Positions 22,981-35,406 of a stretch of DNA of 64,000 bases are shown one piece after another. Position 1 is the stretch's first letter. Every line of letters begins with the position of its first letter. A model generated the notes under the pieces. The model searched no databases. It worked only from the letters and a program-made list of their open reading frames with translations, and was not told the DNA's origin. Source of the stretch: Circinella minor (lineage: Eukaryota > Mucoromycota > Mucoromycetes > Mucorales > Lichtheimiaceae); assembly GCA_016758965.1 (NCBI GenBank), contig JAEPRB010000067.1, positions 1 through 64,000 of the forward strand, given 5' to 3'. The position numbers were made by a program, and so were the translations under genes.

Positions 22981-24461
22981 TATGAAAATGGACATAGAAG
23001 TAGGTCGGAAAAAAAAAACCTGTCGCAATTGCGCCAAAGGATCCGCAAGGATAATCCTATTTTGGAGAAGGTATCATGTACTTTGCACATGAATATAAAG
23101 GTAATGCGAACAGATTCACTGGTAGGTTAAACACTGGAAAATTTTACATATTAAACTCATTGGTAGATGTGGTGAAGTAAAGACGACTAGTGATGCGGCT
23201 AGTGTAGTACATGGTAACACATGCATCGATATAGAGAATGATCGATCATGCCAAAGTATATTGTTTGCTTTATTATGGTGAGTAATATTTATTTATTTTG
23301 ATCATGATAATGAAACAACAGGAGCTAACAAGCATTTGCATTAAATTACTAGTAGAAATGGAACTTGATGTTGACGTGTTAGGAACATTCAATGATAAAT
23401 ATATAAAGAAGAATATTATGAAGGTTACGCAGAAACTGTTTTGTATTTATTACGAATGAGTTGTAACTTCAACAACTTACAAAAAGTCTTCCCAAGTTAC
23501 TTCAATGGCGAGATACTGTAATTGAACATGCCCAAGCTTTACAAAGTACCAATAATAATATGTGATGATAATATATATAACATGAATAATAACATTATCA
23601 TTATCTTCATAACAATACTTATAATCATGTACAGCTTCCTTATGATACGTATGTTTTATGAATTCTTACAAATACAAATAAATACAGCCAAACCCCGTTT
23701 TTTTGCACTACTTTCGAGCCAAATCCCACCTGTGCAAAAAAATGGGGTTCAACTGTATTTATTTGTATTTTTTTTTTTTTTTTTTTGTACTTTCATTATA
23801 TCTAAATGTAAACTCACCTTCAGAAAACCCTCTTGAAATAAAAATAATAATAATAACAAATCAATTCGATATTGTACAATATTGATCATTTGATATTTTA
23901 TGATAATTTAATACCTCATTTTTTTTTTTACGTTAAGCTGATCTTTCACAATGAGTTTATATAAAAAAAAAGGCAAAAATAGCTCAGCTGTTAACCACGC
24001 ATTGTCCAAATCAAATTATTTTAGTATGTCATGTAAAAATCACTCGTGATTTAGTAAAATAAGTCGGGCTGCCGGTATTTTGATTACCCCTTTCTTTTTT
24101 TTTTATTTCTATCGTAAATATCATTGTTGTTACTCATTACCAAAAAAAAAAGCACATTGAATGTTTATATAACTATATATTATGATGAATAAAAAAAAAA
24201 GGTTATTCTATTATATCAACCCATTAAACTACTTGATTATTAGCCTCATGATTTAATAATATAAAAAAAAATATGTAACATAAAAAAAAAATATATATAT
24301 ATATATGAATGCTAAAATTAATATCTAGCTAAATTATTATGATAAATATGATATGATTGAATGATAATAACTGATAATAAATAAATGATTGAGGGATATA
24401 ATATATATATATAATTTTATACAGGGTACATTATGCATGCAGAATGGGTCAAAAAAAAACT
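22981..24461. other. Spacer left of the SPX-RING gene
   Basis: Diverged transposon-like sequence up to about 23500, then AT-rich DNA containing the small TA-flanked element at 23685-23755. The last 500 bp are A/T runs that probably include the SPX-RING 3' UTR. No gene seen. Confidence 0.4.
23685..23755. mobile_element. 71-bp foldback MITE, Tc1/pogo-like ends
   Basis: Inverted ends of 24 nt match at 20 positions: CAGCCAAACCCC then GTTTTTTTGCAC on the left; read inwards from the right, CAGTTGAACCCC then ATTTTTTTGCAC. The element is flanked by TA on both sides (23683-23684 and 23756-23757), the target-site duplication of the Tc1/mariner/pogo group. The internal part is only about 23 bp. It is non-coding and must have moved, if at all, with a transposase made elsewhere. 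Confidence 0.75.
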
Positions 24462-26220
24462 TTACATGATAGTGCATGGAGAATCTCGATTTGAGTACAT
24501 AGTCCAAGCTCTTCCCGTGATCTAAAAAAAAAAAAAAAAAAAGAAGAAAATTTAATTTTATGCATAAAATTTTTGCGTAGCCAGATCAATAAGAATATTT
24601 ATTTTACCGCTTCCATATCTTGCATAGCTTGTTCTTTTTCATTTTCTCGACGTTTTTCTTGAATTTCTCTTGGAAAATACATCATGAAAAAATTTTGTAA
24701 ACTTTTATCAAGATTATTGGCATCTGCATTACCAACAGCATGTTTTCTTCTACATACTGGACAATCAAAAAGTTTTCGACGATGTGCTTTAATCAAACAT
24801 CGTACACAGAACACATGTCCACATTCTAACCTAATTGGTCTCCATGCGATAGCTTATAGATATAAAAAGAATGTTGTGACATATAGGAATGATCAGTTTT
24901 AACATCAAATGATGAATTTATTTTATTTGTTTGCTTACCAAAACAGATAGGACAACTATGATTGTCAATTTGAGGCACGATAGATATGAGTTTTGATGTA
25001 ATTGTAGAATATAAAGCAAGTAATACATTTTCAACAATAGCAACGTTCTCTTTTGCAAATGTTGGAAATTCCGTTCGTGCACTTTGAAAAATAAAAAAAA
25101 AAAAAGTTGTCGTTAGAATTGATTTAAAAAAAAAAAGACTCAATCAAATCTTTTGTTTGTATGGGATAATAAAAACCAAAGAAATATTATACATTACGTT
25201 AAACCACTTTGTTTATCATGTTTCTTAAGAATTTTTGTCATTGCTGTATGATTTAATGAATGAAAACGTTTAAAATCAGCAAGTTCTGAATTCATTTGTA
25301 AAAATCGTTTCAGAGCTTCTTTGGAATTTTTCGATCCAAGTTTTGATGCCTAAAAAATTATTATATGGTTAAAAAAAAACATATAAAAAAATTGACAACT
25401 TGTTGATGGATATATTAAATTTCAAAGGTCTAATTATAGCCTACCAAATTTAATCGTTCAAGTTCTTTTGTAAACCATTGTAATTGTTGTTTACTTCTTT
25501 CAAATGATTGCATTGAATAGTCAACTTTTTTATTAGTTTCAAAAACAGAAGCATCCATGTATAATTTAAAAATGTCACGCCATATGTACATCTCTTTTTG
25601 TTTTTTTGGTGATGCCTATTATTATAATAATAATATAAGATTATGCAATGCAAAAGATTAAACCCCACCCCCTCTCTTAAAATTATCTAATGTACATGAA
25701 AAAAAAAATACATTACATACCGCTTTGGCCAATTGAGTTTCTAATGCATCGACTGTTCCTGAGAGTCGTTTTTGTTCAGTTGAATGCAAGACAGATGCAT
25801 GAGTTAAGCCTTGTAATAAAAGATGAAAGAATTCAGAATCTTTAACTAATTTAATTTTTAATACTGAGGTAGTGGATGGTGTGGGAATAAGGTCGGGTAT
25901 CAATCGTGCAGCTGCTTCATCAACTGTTATTTTAATGCATGGTTGTGGATTTTTGACGTCGCCTGATAATAATAAAAAATGTGAGATCAGGTACTTTCTA
26001 TATCAAAATGAACCATTTCTATATAGATAAACTTACCATCAAATTCGTATGAAAATTTTAATTGTCCACCTCCTTTTTCAATATCTAAAAGTCCTCTTGT
26101 TCGTAACTCGGCAACAACTAAACGAATAGCTTTTTTTAATAATTTATAATGAATTAAATAGGGACGCCAATCAGATGGTAAGTCATAAGATGCATTTTCA
26201 ATTTCTTTAGCAAATTTCAT
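24462..26220 (-). CDS. SPX-RING E3 ubiquitin ligase with C-terminal CaaX box, 7 exons
   Basis: complement(join(24462..24521,24608..24852,24939..25081,25198..25349,25445..25615,25721..25962,26037..26220)), 398 aa. SPX domains sense inositol pyrophosphates; fungal SPX-RING proteins such as fission yeast Pqr1 act in phosphate homeostasis as ubiquitin ligases. The N-terminus MKFAKEIENA with WRPYLIHYKLLKKAI and the SPX end motif NHTAMTKILKKHDK (about 232-245) bracket the SPX domain. The RING starts CPICF at 293 and continues LECGHVFCVRC ... CPVCRR. A stop can be reached by reading through the donor GTAAAA after MEA, but splicing there in phase to a 60-nt last exon behind a long T-tract and TAG gives the C-terminus NRDSPCTIM, a CaaX prenylation signal. 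The final exon is inferred from splice signals. Confidence 0.88.
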
Positions 26221-29200
26221 TGTCGATAAAACATAAAAAATATCTGGAAAAATATATATATATATATATAAAAAAAAAAAAAAAAAAGAAGGGGAAAGAA
26301 GGGAAGATGTTTAAATAACTAAAACATTTTCCGAGCTTTTTTTGTATAACTTTGATTCTTTTTTGGGCCAACACATGTGATGTCCCGCCATCCAATAAAA
26401 TTTTTTGTCCAATTATGGAAGAAAATCTATTCAAACATCCGCTCTTTTTTTTTTCCATATTTTTATTTATTTATTGTCATGGTTCCCTTTTGCCCCCGTT
26501 AAGCGGAGGTTCGTCCGGTTTCACCCACAGCTTTTATTTTATTTTATTTTGAAGTTTTTTTTTAGTGCCGAATAAACAACGCGGAGACAATGATAGTTTT
26601 GGTTTTTTTAAAAAAAAAAAGTTTTTTTTTTGTTTATAATTCAAAAGTAATATAGGTGGCACGTCAATAAAAAACAAAAAGGACTATACAATTGATGTTG
26701 TTCTAGATTCTTTCTTATGATTGTTACAAAAGAAAATTGTAAAGAAATGATATAGTTATAAAAGAATATGCCATGTGCTCTTTTTTTTTTCACTCGCACG
26801 GGGTAATCTATTGTTTATCTGTAAGATATAGATCAGTGGTTCCCCCCCCACTCGCCCTATCATTTGTTCAGACCTTTATCATTTCATCTTCATAGAATCA
26901 GGTTTTAATAACTGCAGTTATACTATAAGTTTACTTCAAAATCTGAAAAGTTCTTATTTATTTATTATTCTCAATAAAAAACCTTTTTTGTCCACAAATG
27001 AATCATTTTTTGTAGGACGATGAGCTTCTTTTTTTTTTCCGTTTTACAGATGTTTTTTATAACCCAGGTTTTCTTCTTCATTCACTTGCCAAATATGTGT
27101 TACAATGAATCGTTCACCCGAACAAACTTTTTGATTGTTTGTTATTTAGTTGTCATCTCAAATCAAAGTTTATGCAGGGCTGTGGAAAAAAAAATAGTAT
27201 GGACCTAAGAAATTAATTCCAGTCAATATAATTCATTTTGTGAATAATCATTGCTAATAGCAGGCAAATCGATGTTAAATATATTATCAATAATAACATA
27301 CATAAAAAAAAAAAAAAGAGAGATCTTAATTTATTGATTGGAAAGTGACACGAAATATTAAAAAACGCACGTTTCTTACAAGTAACTTTATAATTCATTT
27401 TTTAATGTACATAGTGAAAAAAAAAATTAATATTTTTTCTATCTTTTCGTTCTTTAAAACTTCCCCATCCCCCTGCGTGCGCCAAATTATTTTTCTCTAC
27501 TTCCTTACCTAACTAATAAATAACTCACTATTATTATTATTATTATTATTATTTATTTTTGGTTCTTGAACAAAAACTATATTCAAACTTATTTTTGTCT
27601 ATTTATAATTTACATAAAGCATATACTTGAAAATTTGTGAAATATAATCACTGTTTAATATGATCAAGATATTTTATTATATACACATTGAAATAGAAGT
27701 CTCGTATAATAAAGCGTGTCCTCTCAGTTATATGGATTACTTTATATAAATTGATATCAAAAGACGATAGATGCTAATAAAAAAAAAGTTTTTTTTCCCC
27801 ACGACACATTTTTAGTAGTTACAATGTAATTTAATAAAAATAATTATGTCTTTTAATTCTATTTTCATAGTAAGAATAATGTTGGTGCATAATTGAAGAC
27901 TCTACTTCTAATATTTCAAATTAAATGAATTTAGAGAGAGAGAAAAAAAGTTATTACGTACATTTAAAAGTGTGGACGACATATACATCTATAATGTTTT
28001 AGACAGCTTATAATATAATCCCATTTTCCCACAAAAGTTTTATAGAAAGTGTATTGTAAGATAATAATTAGAATATAAAATTTCGATGGAAATTGATTTA
28101 GAAAGGAGGGAATATTAATGTTGTGCATATAGACCAAAAAAATAAAAAAAATAAAAACACGGTTTAAAAAGCATATATCGTATATTGTTCAATCGATGAA
28201 TAACAACAATATTCATTATTATATATTCTTTTTTAAAAATCTTGATGATAGATGATCTCCTGATCTGTACGCACAGACCTAATTATAAAAAGGAGTACGT
28301 AGACTGAGTAAATAGCTGTTATTTTTGAAAAAACAATAATAAAATATTTTTAGTCTAAACTACTTATTCACTGACTTTTGTTTATTATATTTTCAATTAA
28401 TAAATAATATCAACTAATTTTTATTTGTTTGTTAACAATATAAATGTTCGTTACTATGGTGATAAAAGTAGTACATACCCAGAAAATGGGGACCCGATTT
28501 TGGAATAAGTACGTTTTTTTTGTACAACCCTATTTATGTTATTGATACATAAAACAAAAAAAAAGAACCAAAGGATTTCAAAAAAAAAGTTGATATTATT
28601 ATTAATAACTTAGGAAAAGGGGTTACCTAGACGATAAATTAATTGAATGTTTTTTGTCAATAACATATCAATGAATGTATATCCTTCCCCCCTCCCCTTT
28701 CCCATACTATGAGTAACTGTACTCAATTTTATGATATAGCAAAAAAAAAAATTGATTTATTAAAAAATGAATTATTTTTTTGTTGGGTAAACTTTTTTTG
28801 ATTAATAAAACAAAAAAAACAAAAAAAATCATGCACATTTTGAAAAAAACCAACTATAAAAATATGTTTTCCGTTTTGTACGAACCCTAAAAAAGAAAAA
28901 AGAATATGGTCCGACAAGTTGCTGCTTTTATAGAAATCATTATATACAAAAGACAAAAAAAAACAAAGTTCAAAAAAAAAATGTTACTTTTTTTATTTCA
29001 CAAGGTATATCTTAAGCCCACACACACTCACATATACATATACACAACACACCTGAAAAAGTTATATAGGTTGTTGGGTGGGGGAGGATAATTTTTTTTT
29101 TGTTTTATAATATAAAAGCGACCCAAAAAAAACGAAACAAAATTTTGGAATTCCGTTTTTTTTTTTTTCCCTCGTGTAATGTGCTTTTTTCGCCTTCGTT

Positions 29201-29531
29201 ACCCACTTGACTTTCAACAGCACTTCAAAAAAAAACGCAATCCATCTTTAAAAAAAAAACATCTTTGACACTATTACGACGCGAAAACCCCCCTCCAATT
29301 TTATTTCAATATAACGTCCTTTTTATTATTATTATTATTATTATTACTATTACAACAACAGTCCTTTGAATTTATCTTAATACAATTTTTTTAAAAAAAA
29401 GAAAAACTTTACAATACAATTTTCTTTTATTCATTCATTTTGCTTTTTTTTTTTCGGAAATCCACTCAAATTTATTACATTTAATATATACAAAAGCAAA
29501 CTTTTTTTTTATTATATATATATATATATAA
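26221..29531. other. Divergent intergenic region between SPX-RING and VAC8
   Basis: About 3.3 kb of AT-rich sequence with homopolymer runs and TTA/ATT microsatellites. It should contain the two divergent promoters at its ends. No coding exon, RNA gene or element end was recognised. Confidence 0.5.
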
Positions 29532-32436
29532 ATGGGGAACGTTGCTAGTTGTTCGTGTTGCCAAGACTGTTTCGGAAGTAAGCAAATGAAATAATATACA
29601 TTATAGACAGTTATTTCTTTTTTACACAAAAAAAAAAGGACTTTGGACACTGATATATATATATATATATATAAATCATATCTATTTTTTTTAATAGAAC
29701 GAAATCGTACAGGTTTATATGAACCTTTATTACAAGAAAATGAACGTGAAGCAATTGCCGAACTACTTCAGTTTCTCGAAAGTATGTTCTATTTTATTTT
29801 TTTTTGGATCGATTATTTAAAATATATGCTTATCCCTTATTTCATAATATATCTTTGATATATATATATATATGGGAGAGAGAGAGAGAGAGAGAGGAGG
29901 AGGAGGAGAGGGGTTTTTTGTTTATGGATGAGATTATTCATAACTTATCTTTTTTTTTTTCATTTTGATAGATCGTAATCATACCAATTTTTTCGAAGGT
30001 GAACCATTACGTGCTTTATCAACATTAGCATTTTCTGATAATGTAGACTTACAAAGATCTGCTGCATTGGCATTTGCTGAAATCACAGAGAAAGGTATAC
30101 ATATCATCTATTCATTTTTATTCCATTTTTTTTAAAAAAAAAGATTCAAGTTCTTTAAAAAAAAAAAGGGGGGGGAGGAAAAAAAATATACATTTGGGAT
30201 ACACAATTTTTTTTTTCACTAATCATTTTTTTTGGGGTATTTTATTATAAATATTATATATATATATATATATATAATTAGATGTTCGTCAAGTTGGACG
30301 TGATACACTGAATCCAATTCTTTTCTTATTACAATCTCATGATGTGGAAGTACAACGCGCAGCAAGTGCAGCGCTTGGAAATTTAGCTGTAAACAGTAGG
30401 TTATTATTACAATATATATATATATTTGAGTTAGCAATGGGCGCATGGAAACAAAAAAACCCCTTCTTACACCTATTTATGGAAAATCTGTTATAGCGGA
30501 GAATAAGCTGCTGATCGTCAAACTCGGGGGTCTTGAACAGTTAATTCGTCAAATGGGAAGTCCGAATGTTGAAGTACAATGTAATGCTGTAGGCTGCATT
30601 ACAAACCTAGCAACACATGGTAAATATATATCTATCTTTTTTTTTTTTTTTTAATTACATGATCTTTTTATACAAATAAATATCTTTTTAATTTCTCTTT
30701 TTTTTTTTTTCTACTTATTTAATATAGATGAAAATAAAGCAAAAATTGCAAGATCAGATGCTCTTCGTTTGTTGGTAGATTTAGCACGATCTAAAGATCA
30801 ACGAGTACAACGTAATGCAACGGGTGCACTCCTTAATATGACACATACCCGTATGTATATAATTATATATTAAAAAGATATGAATGATTAAAATTTATAC
30901 ACTTTATTAAAACTTTTTTTTTTAAAAATAGAGGAAAATCGGCAACAGTTAGTAAATGCTGGTGCAATTCCTGTTCTAATAGGACTTTTAAGTTCTCCAG
31001 ATGCTGATGTACAATATTATTGTACAACAGCACTTAGCAATATCGCAGTGGATGGTAAATTGAAAGTAGTAGATAATATCCTAAAGGATGGAAATAATTT
31101 TATTTATATTGGGAAAATTGTTATTTTATTTATTTTTTTAGCCGGGAATAGGAAAAAATTAGCACAAACCGATTCTCGTTTGGTACAATATTTGATAGCA
31201 CTTATGGAAACTAAAAGTCTTAAAGTTCAATGTCAAGCAGCACTTGCTCTTCGTAATTTGGCATCTGACGGTATTTTTTTTTTTTTTTGGGGAGGGAGGG
31301 GGGTTGGTTGAAAGAAAAAAAAAAGAGAGGTTTATATAAACCATGGAAATAAAAAAAAGATAGATAGATAGAAAGAAATGGATTTTAAATGTATATTTAT
31401 TTATTTATATTCATATAGAAAAATACCAGCTCGAAATCGTCCGATGTAAAGGTCTTACACCCCTTCTTCGTCTACTCAAATCATCTTTTCTTCCACTCAT
31501 TTTATCATCTGTCGCATGCATTCGCAATATATCCATACATCCTGCCAATGAATCACCTATTATTGATGAAGGTTTTGTTAATCCACTTATCGAATTACTT
31601 TCTTATGATGATAATGAAGAAATACAATGTCACGCAATATCTACATTGAGAAATCTTGCTGCAAGTTCAGAACGAAATAAGAAAGCTATTGTAGAAGCAG
31701 GCGCAGTGGAAAGAATTCGAATACTTATTAATCAAGTACCTGCAAGTGTACAAACTGAAATGACAGCAGCTATTGCTGTATTAGCCCTTAGTGAGGAATT
31801 GAAACAACGTCTTTTAAGTATGGGTGTACTTGAAGTATTGGTTCCATTAACTTCAAGTCGTAATATGGAAGTACAAGGCAATTCTGCTGCTGCCATTGGT
31901 AATTTGAGTTCAAAAGGTTTAGTATCAATCCCATTTTTATATTTATTACCTTTTTCTTTTTTAATGATATATCTTTCTAATTAACTCTTTATTTTATCTA
32001 GTGAAAGATTATTCACCTTTTGTTCAAGTATGGGAAAAACCATCAGGTGGATTATGTGGATTTTTAGTACAATTTTTAGATGAAAGTCAAGCTATTGCAT
32101 TTCAACATATTGGTGTTTGGACAATTGAACAATTTTTGGATGGCAATGGTTATTAGTTTTTTTTTTTTTTTTTTAAATATACAATGTGAAATTAGATAAT
32201 ATACTAGATAACTAAAACAATTTATAATAGATCCAGAACTTATATCAAAAATCGCTCAATCACCTGAAATTGTTCAAGCAGTAACACGTATTGCAAAAAC
32301 CAGTGATCGATCTAAAGAAACTAAATCTGAAAAAATTGGAGAAGAGGGTAATGATGATTTAGATGGTGATATTTATGGCCTTGCTAAACGTGTTGCCAAT
32401 GCTCTTTCTGAAATAGAAGGTGGCAAAAAACAATAA
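29532..32436 (+). CDS. VAC8: Vac8, armadillo-repeat vacuolar membrane protein, 11 exons
   Basis: join(29532..29577,29698..29781,29972..30094,30282..30395,30497..30619,30728..30850,30932..31054,31142..31270,31419..31916,32002..32148,32231..32436), 571 aa (yeast Vac8 578). Vac8 is the armadillo scaffold on the vacuole used in vacuole inheritance, nucleus-vacuole contacts, fusion and selective autophagy. The N-terminus [15 protein letters not shown] gives Gly2 for myristoylation and Cys7, Cys9, Cys10 and Cys13 for palmitoylation. Family landmarks follow: [66 protein letters not shown] and the C-terminal [11 protein letters not shown]. All ten introns are phase 1, and exons 3, 5, 6 and 7 are each exactly 123 bp, one armadillo repeat. 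Donors of introns 9 and 10 (GTTTAG, GTTATT) are weak but needed for phase. Confidence 0.95.
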
Positions 32437-33208
32437 TCTTTTTTTTTTTTTACCATTCAATTCGTCCACATTATCCATAGTTTTTTTTTTATCATTTGTC
32501 ATTATTAACTCCCACCACTCCCCTTCCCTTTTTCTTATATACTATCTCTTCCACCCACTCAACCTCCTTTCTTTCCATATACTTTTATTCTATTCGTCTC
32601 ATCACCATTCCCCCACCCCACCCCACCCCTCTTTTTCCGCCATCCATTATTAACCATTCTTTCTTTCTTTCTTTTTTTTTTTTTTTTTTGCAATATCATA
32701 TTACTACCTTTTTTTTTCCTTTCTTTTACTACTTTTTTTTTAGTAATGTTTTTTTTTTATTCACAAAGAATATATAATAATACAATAACATGATATTATA
32801 TATGTGAAAAAAAAATTATGTGTGACAAAAGAAACCTAGCAACAATCAATAGAATCATCAATATCTTTTATATAAATATTCAAGTTATATAGTGAGAGTT
32901 ACGCAATATGAGTTGTATGAAAGAATAATAAAGTATCTATATTTACAACATTATATAATTAAATAAAGATATGATATAATATAAATATGCTTTTTTTTTT
33001 ATTGTTTTATATAGTCAATATATAATTGTAATGATAGAAGGAAAAAAAAAAGTATTAATAAATTTAAATTAAAAAGAAGTGAGAAAGAGCATATATATGA
33101 TATTAGCTAGTATAAAAAAAAATAAGGGAAAAAAATATAATTGGAACTACGTACAGAAGATATGATAAATTAGAAAGTAAATATAGAAAAAAAAAGAATA
33201 CATAAAAG

Positions 33209-33255
<47 letters not shown>

Positions 33256-33388
33256 ATGTGTATGTGAAAGAGAGAGAGAGAAAGAGAGAGAGAAGAAGAA
33301 TAATAAGAATAAATAAGAAAAGATATATATATATATATATATAAGGAGGAGTGGGGGGGGGAATTGTTATATAATTAGATTCAAAAAA
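32437..33388. other. Convergent spacer with microsatellites
   Basis: 3' flanks of VAC8 (+) and the membrane protein (-). It contains C/T-rich runs just after VAC8, a TG repeat around 33221-33252, GA repeats and AT repeats. No gene seen. Confidence 0.6.
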
Positions 33389-35355
33389 TTAATTCCTACT
33401 ATATGGATGACCTTGATTTTGTGTTAAATAAGTTGCTGATGATGTAGTTGAACCATCATTAAATGTCATATCTGGCATACGATATTGATAATCATCCATT
33501 AAAGGTGGAGAAATAGGTGAAGTAGGTGAAGTATTACGTGGTGGAGCACGAGCATTACTTGTCATTGCATTATAATGAAATTGTTCTTCTTCAATTCGAC
33601 TACGAATTTGATGATCGTTTCGATAGTTAAATGTATCAGTTTTAGGACTACTTAAATCACCAGATTGAATTTTAGATCGTGTTGCATCACTTCCTGTGAG
33701 CGTCCAACTACTTATCGTACTGCCACGACCTGTCCATTTTGAATCTTTTTGGTCTGTAGTGGAAGTAGCACCTAATGTAGTGGTATTACCATAATTGGTT
33801 GTATAATTGGAAGTAATTCCTTGACTTGCAAATGCACTTGAAGAAGATAATTTTCCAATACCTGTTCCACTAGATGAACCAAATACGGAAGCCAAGGTAG
33901 CAATACGAGGACTAAATGATAATACTATTTTTTTAGTAAACTATAAGATATATATATATAAAAGAAATAGAACATACTTTAATATAATAGCAAATTCAAT
34001 ACAAGCTGTAGCAATAGCACCATCATAAGTCCACAAAGCAGCAATAAGAGCATTATAAGTTTTATTGACAGTAATAGGTATTCTTGCTGCTGCATAAAAT
34101 CCAAGAATAACTGCAAAAACACCAAGACAAATAAATGCTGTAAAAACAATGATTTGAACTTTAAGAGCACCCAATTTTACTTTTGAAACATTAACACGAC
34201 CATCTGATTTTTCAATGATATGTTGATTTAATAATCGTAATAAACGAGCACCAGCATAAAGAATAATAATAGCAAGTACACCAGTATAAAAAGTCCAAAA
34301 ACAATAAAGTGCATCGGTGAATTTTGAAGCCATATAGATATTACCATGTATAGCATATATACCCGCTGCAATAGCACAAATATTGTTTGTAATAAATGGG
34401 AGGCTGATGATGGAAACACAAATACTATCGATAATAATAGGTGAACGTACCCAATTGTCATAAATAATCTTATTACTCTGTAAATAAGATATAAAAGGAG
34501 TACGTACGTAGAGAGGAAGAAGAAGAAAAAAAAAGTTAATTTTAAAATTAAACCAATATAGCTTAGTGTTGGTAACACTATACTTTATAAACCTACATCA
34601 GAAAGTGTATGTGCAATACCAAAAAAGTAACATGCTAAAGCACCAAATCCAAATTGCCATGGAAATTCAAAAAAGACTATATTAAAATAATTTTTTATAT
34701 ATTTATAAATATAAATATAAATGTTAAATGGATTATGTTTAAATTTCACTACTACTTTTAAAATGATCGTCATCAATTTTTTTTTTCATTTTAAATATGT
34801 ATATGAAATACGTTACATGATCGAAAAGCTTGATTAGGAATTGCATCCAATATAAGAATGATAGCATGAGCCATTCGTACTACAATAACACAAAAAAATT
34901 GAGTTAAATTAAAACTGTCGTACCATATGTTTGTGTTTCTATTAAGAAAAACAAAACAAGTTATAGTTTTTATTGTTCTTTTAAAAAAAACTCAACGTAC
35001 AAAAATTAAATATGGATCCCATGAATGCCATACTCTCAATAGGACGAGGTTTTGGAAAGAAACCTGATCTAAAATCAACTATATCTTGTTTTAAAACAAA
35101 TACTCGATGATATGTAATCCAAGTAGCTAATATATAAAAAGTAAGTTAGTATTAAGTTTTTATGAAATACGTAGATTGTTTATTATTACCTAAAAGACCA
35201 ACTAAACCAGAAATTACAGCATTTATAATATAAATTATTTTTACGGTATCTTCTTGTTCACAACCTTTTGCTGTAAGTCTCCAATCACAATGACATATTC
35301 CATCTACATCACATACAGTCCAAAGATACTTTTGTTCTACATCCATCAAACTCAT
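33389..35355 (-). CDS. Seven-transmembrane protein of unknown function, 6 exons
   Basis: complement(join(33389..33911,33978..34477,34597..34676,34817..34879,35001..35126,35190..35355)), 485 aa; all joins in phase. The short N-terminus has a Cys-rich motif (CDVDGICHCDW). Seven hydrophobic helices follow, roughly IIYIINAVISGLVGLLATW, SIFNFLRMAHAIILILDA, FGFGALACYFFGIAHTL, SPIIIDSICVSIISLPFI, FYTGVLAIIILYAGARLL, QIIVFTAFICLGVFAVIL and AIATACIEFAIIL. The last 170 residues are Ser/Thr/Gly-rich and hydrophilic, like a cytoplasmic tail. Conserved-looking words include FRSGFFPKPRPIES and FEFPWQFGFG. Topology is GPCR-like, but no class motif is evident. The ATG at 35355 is the first supportable one; an upstream exon cannot be excluded because the frame stays open through an AT repeat. 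Confidence 0.8.
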
Positions 35356-35373
35356 TACGTATTGATCTGGTGT

Positions 35374-35406
<33 letters not shown>

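Noticed and set aside
32420..32777. Overlapping plus-strand frames rich in Ser, His, Phe and Pro after VAC8
   Set aside because: They translate C/T-rich low-complexity 3' flanking DNA.
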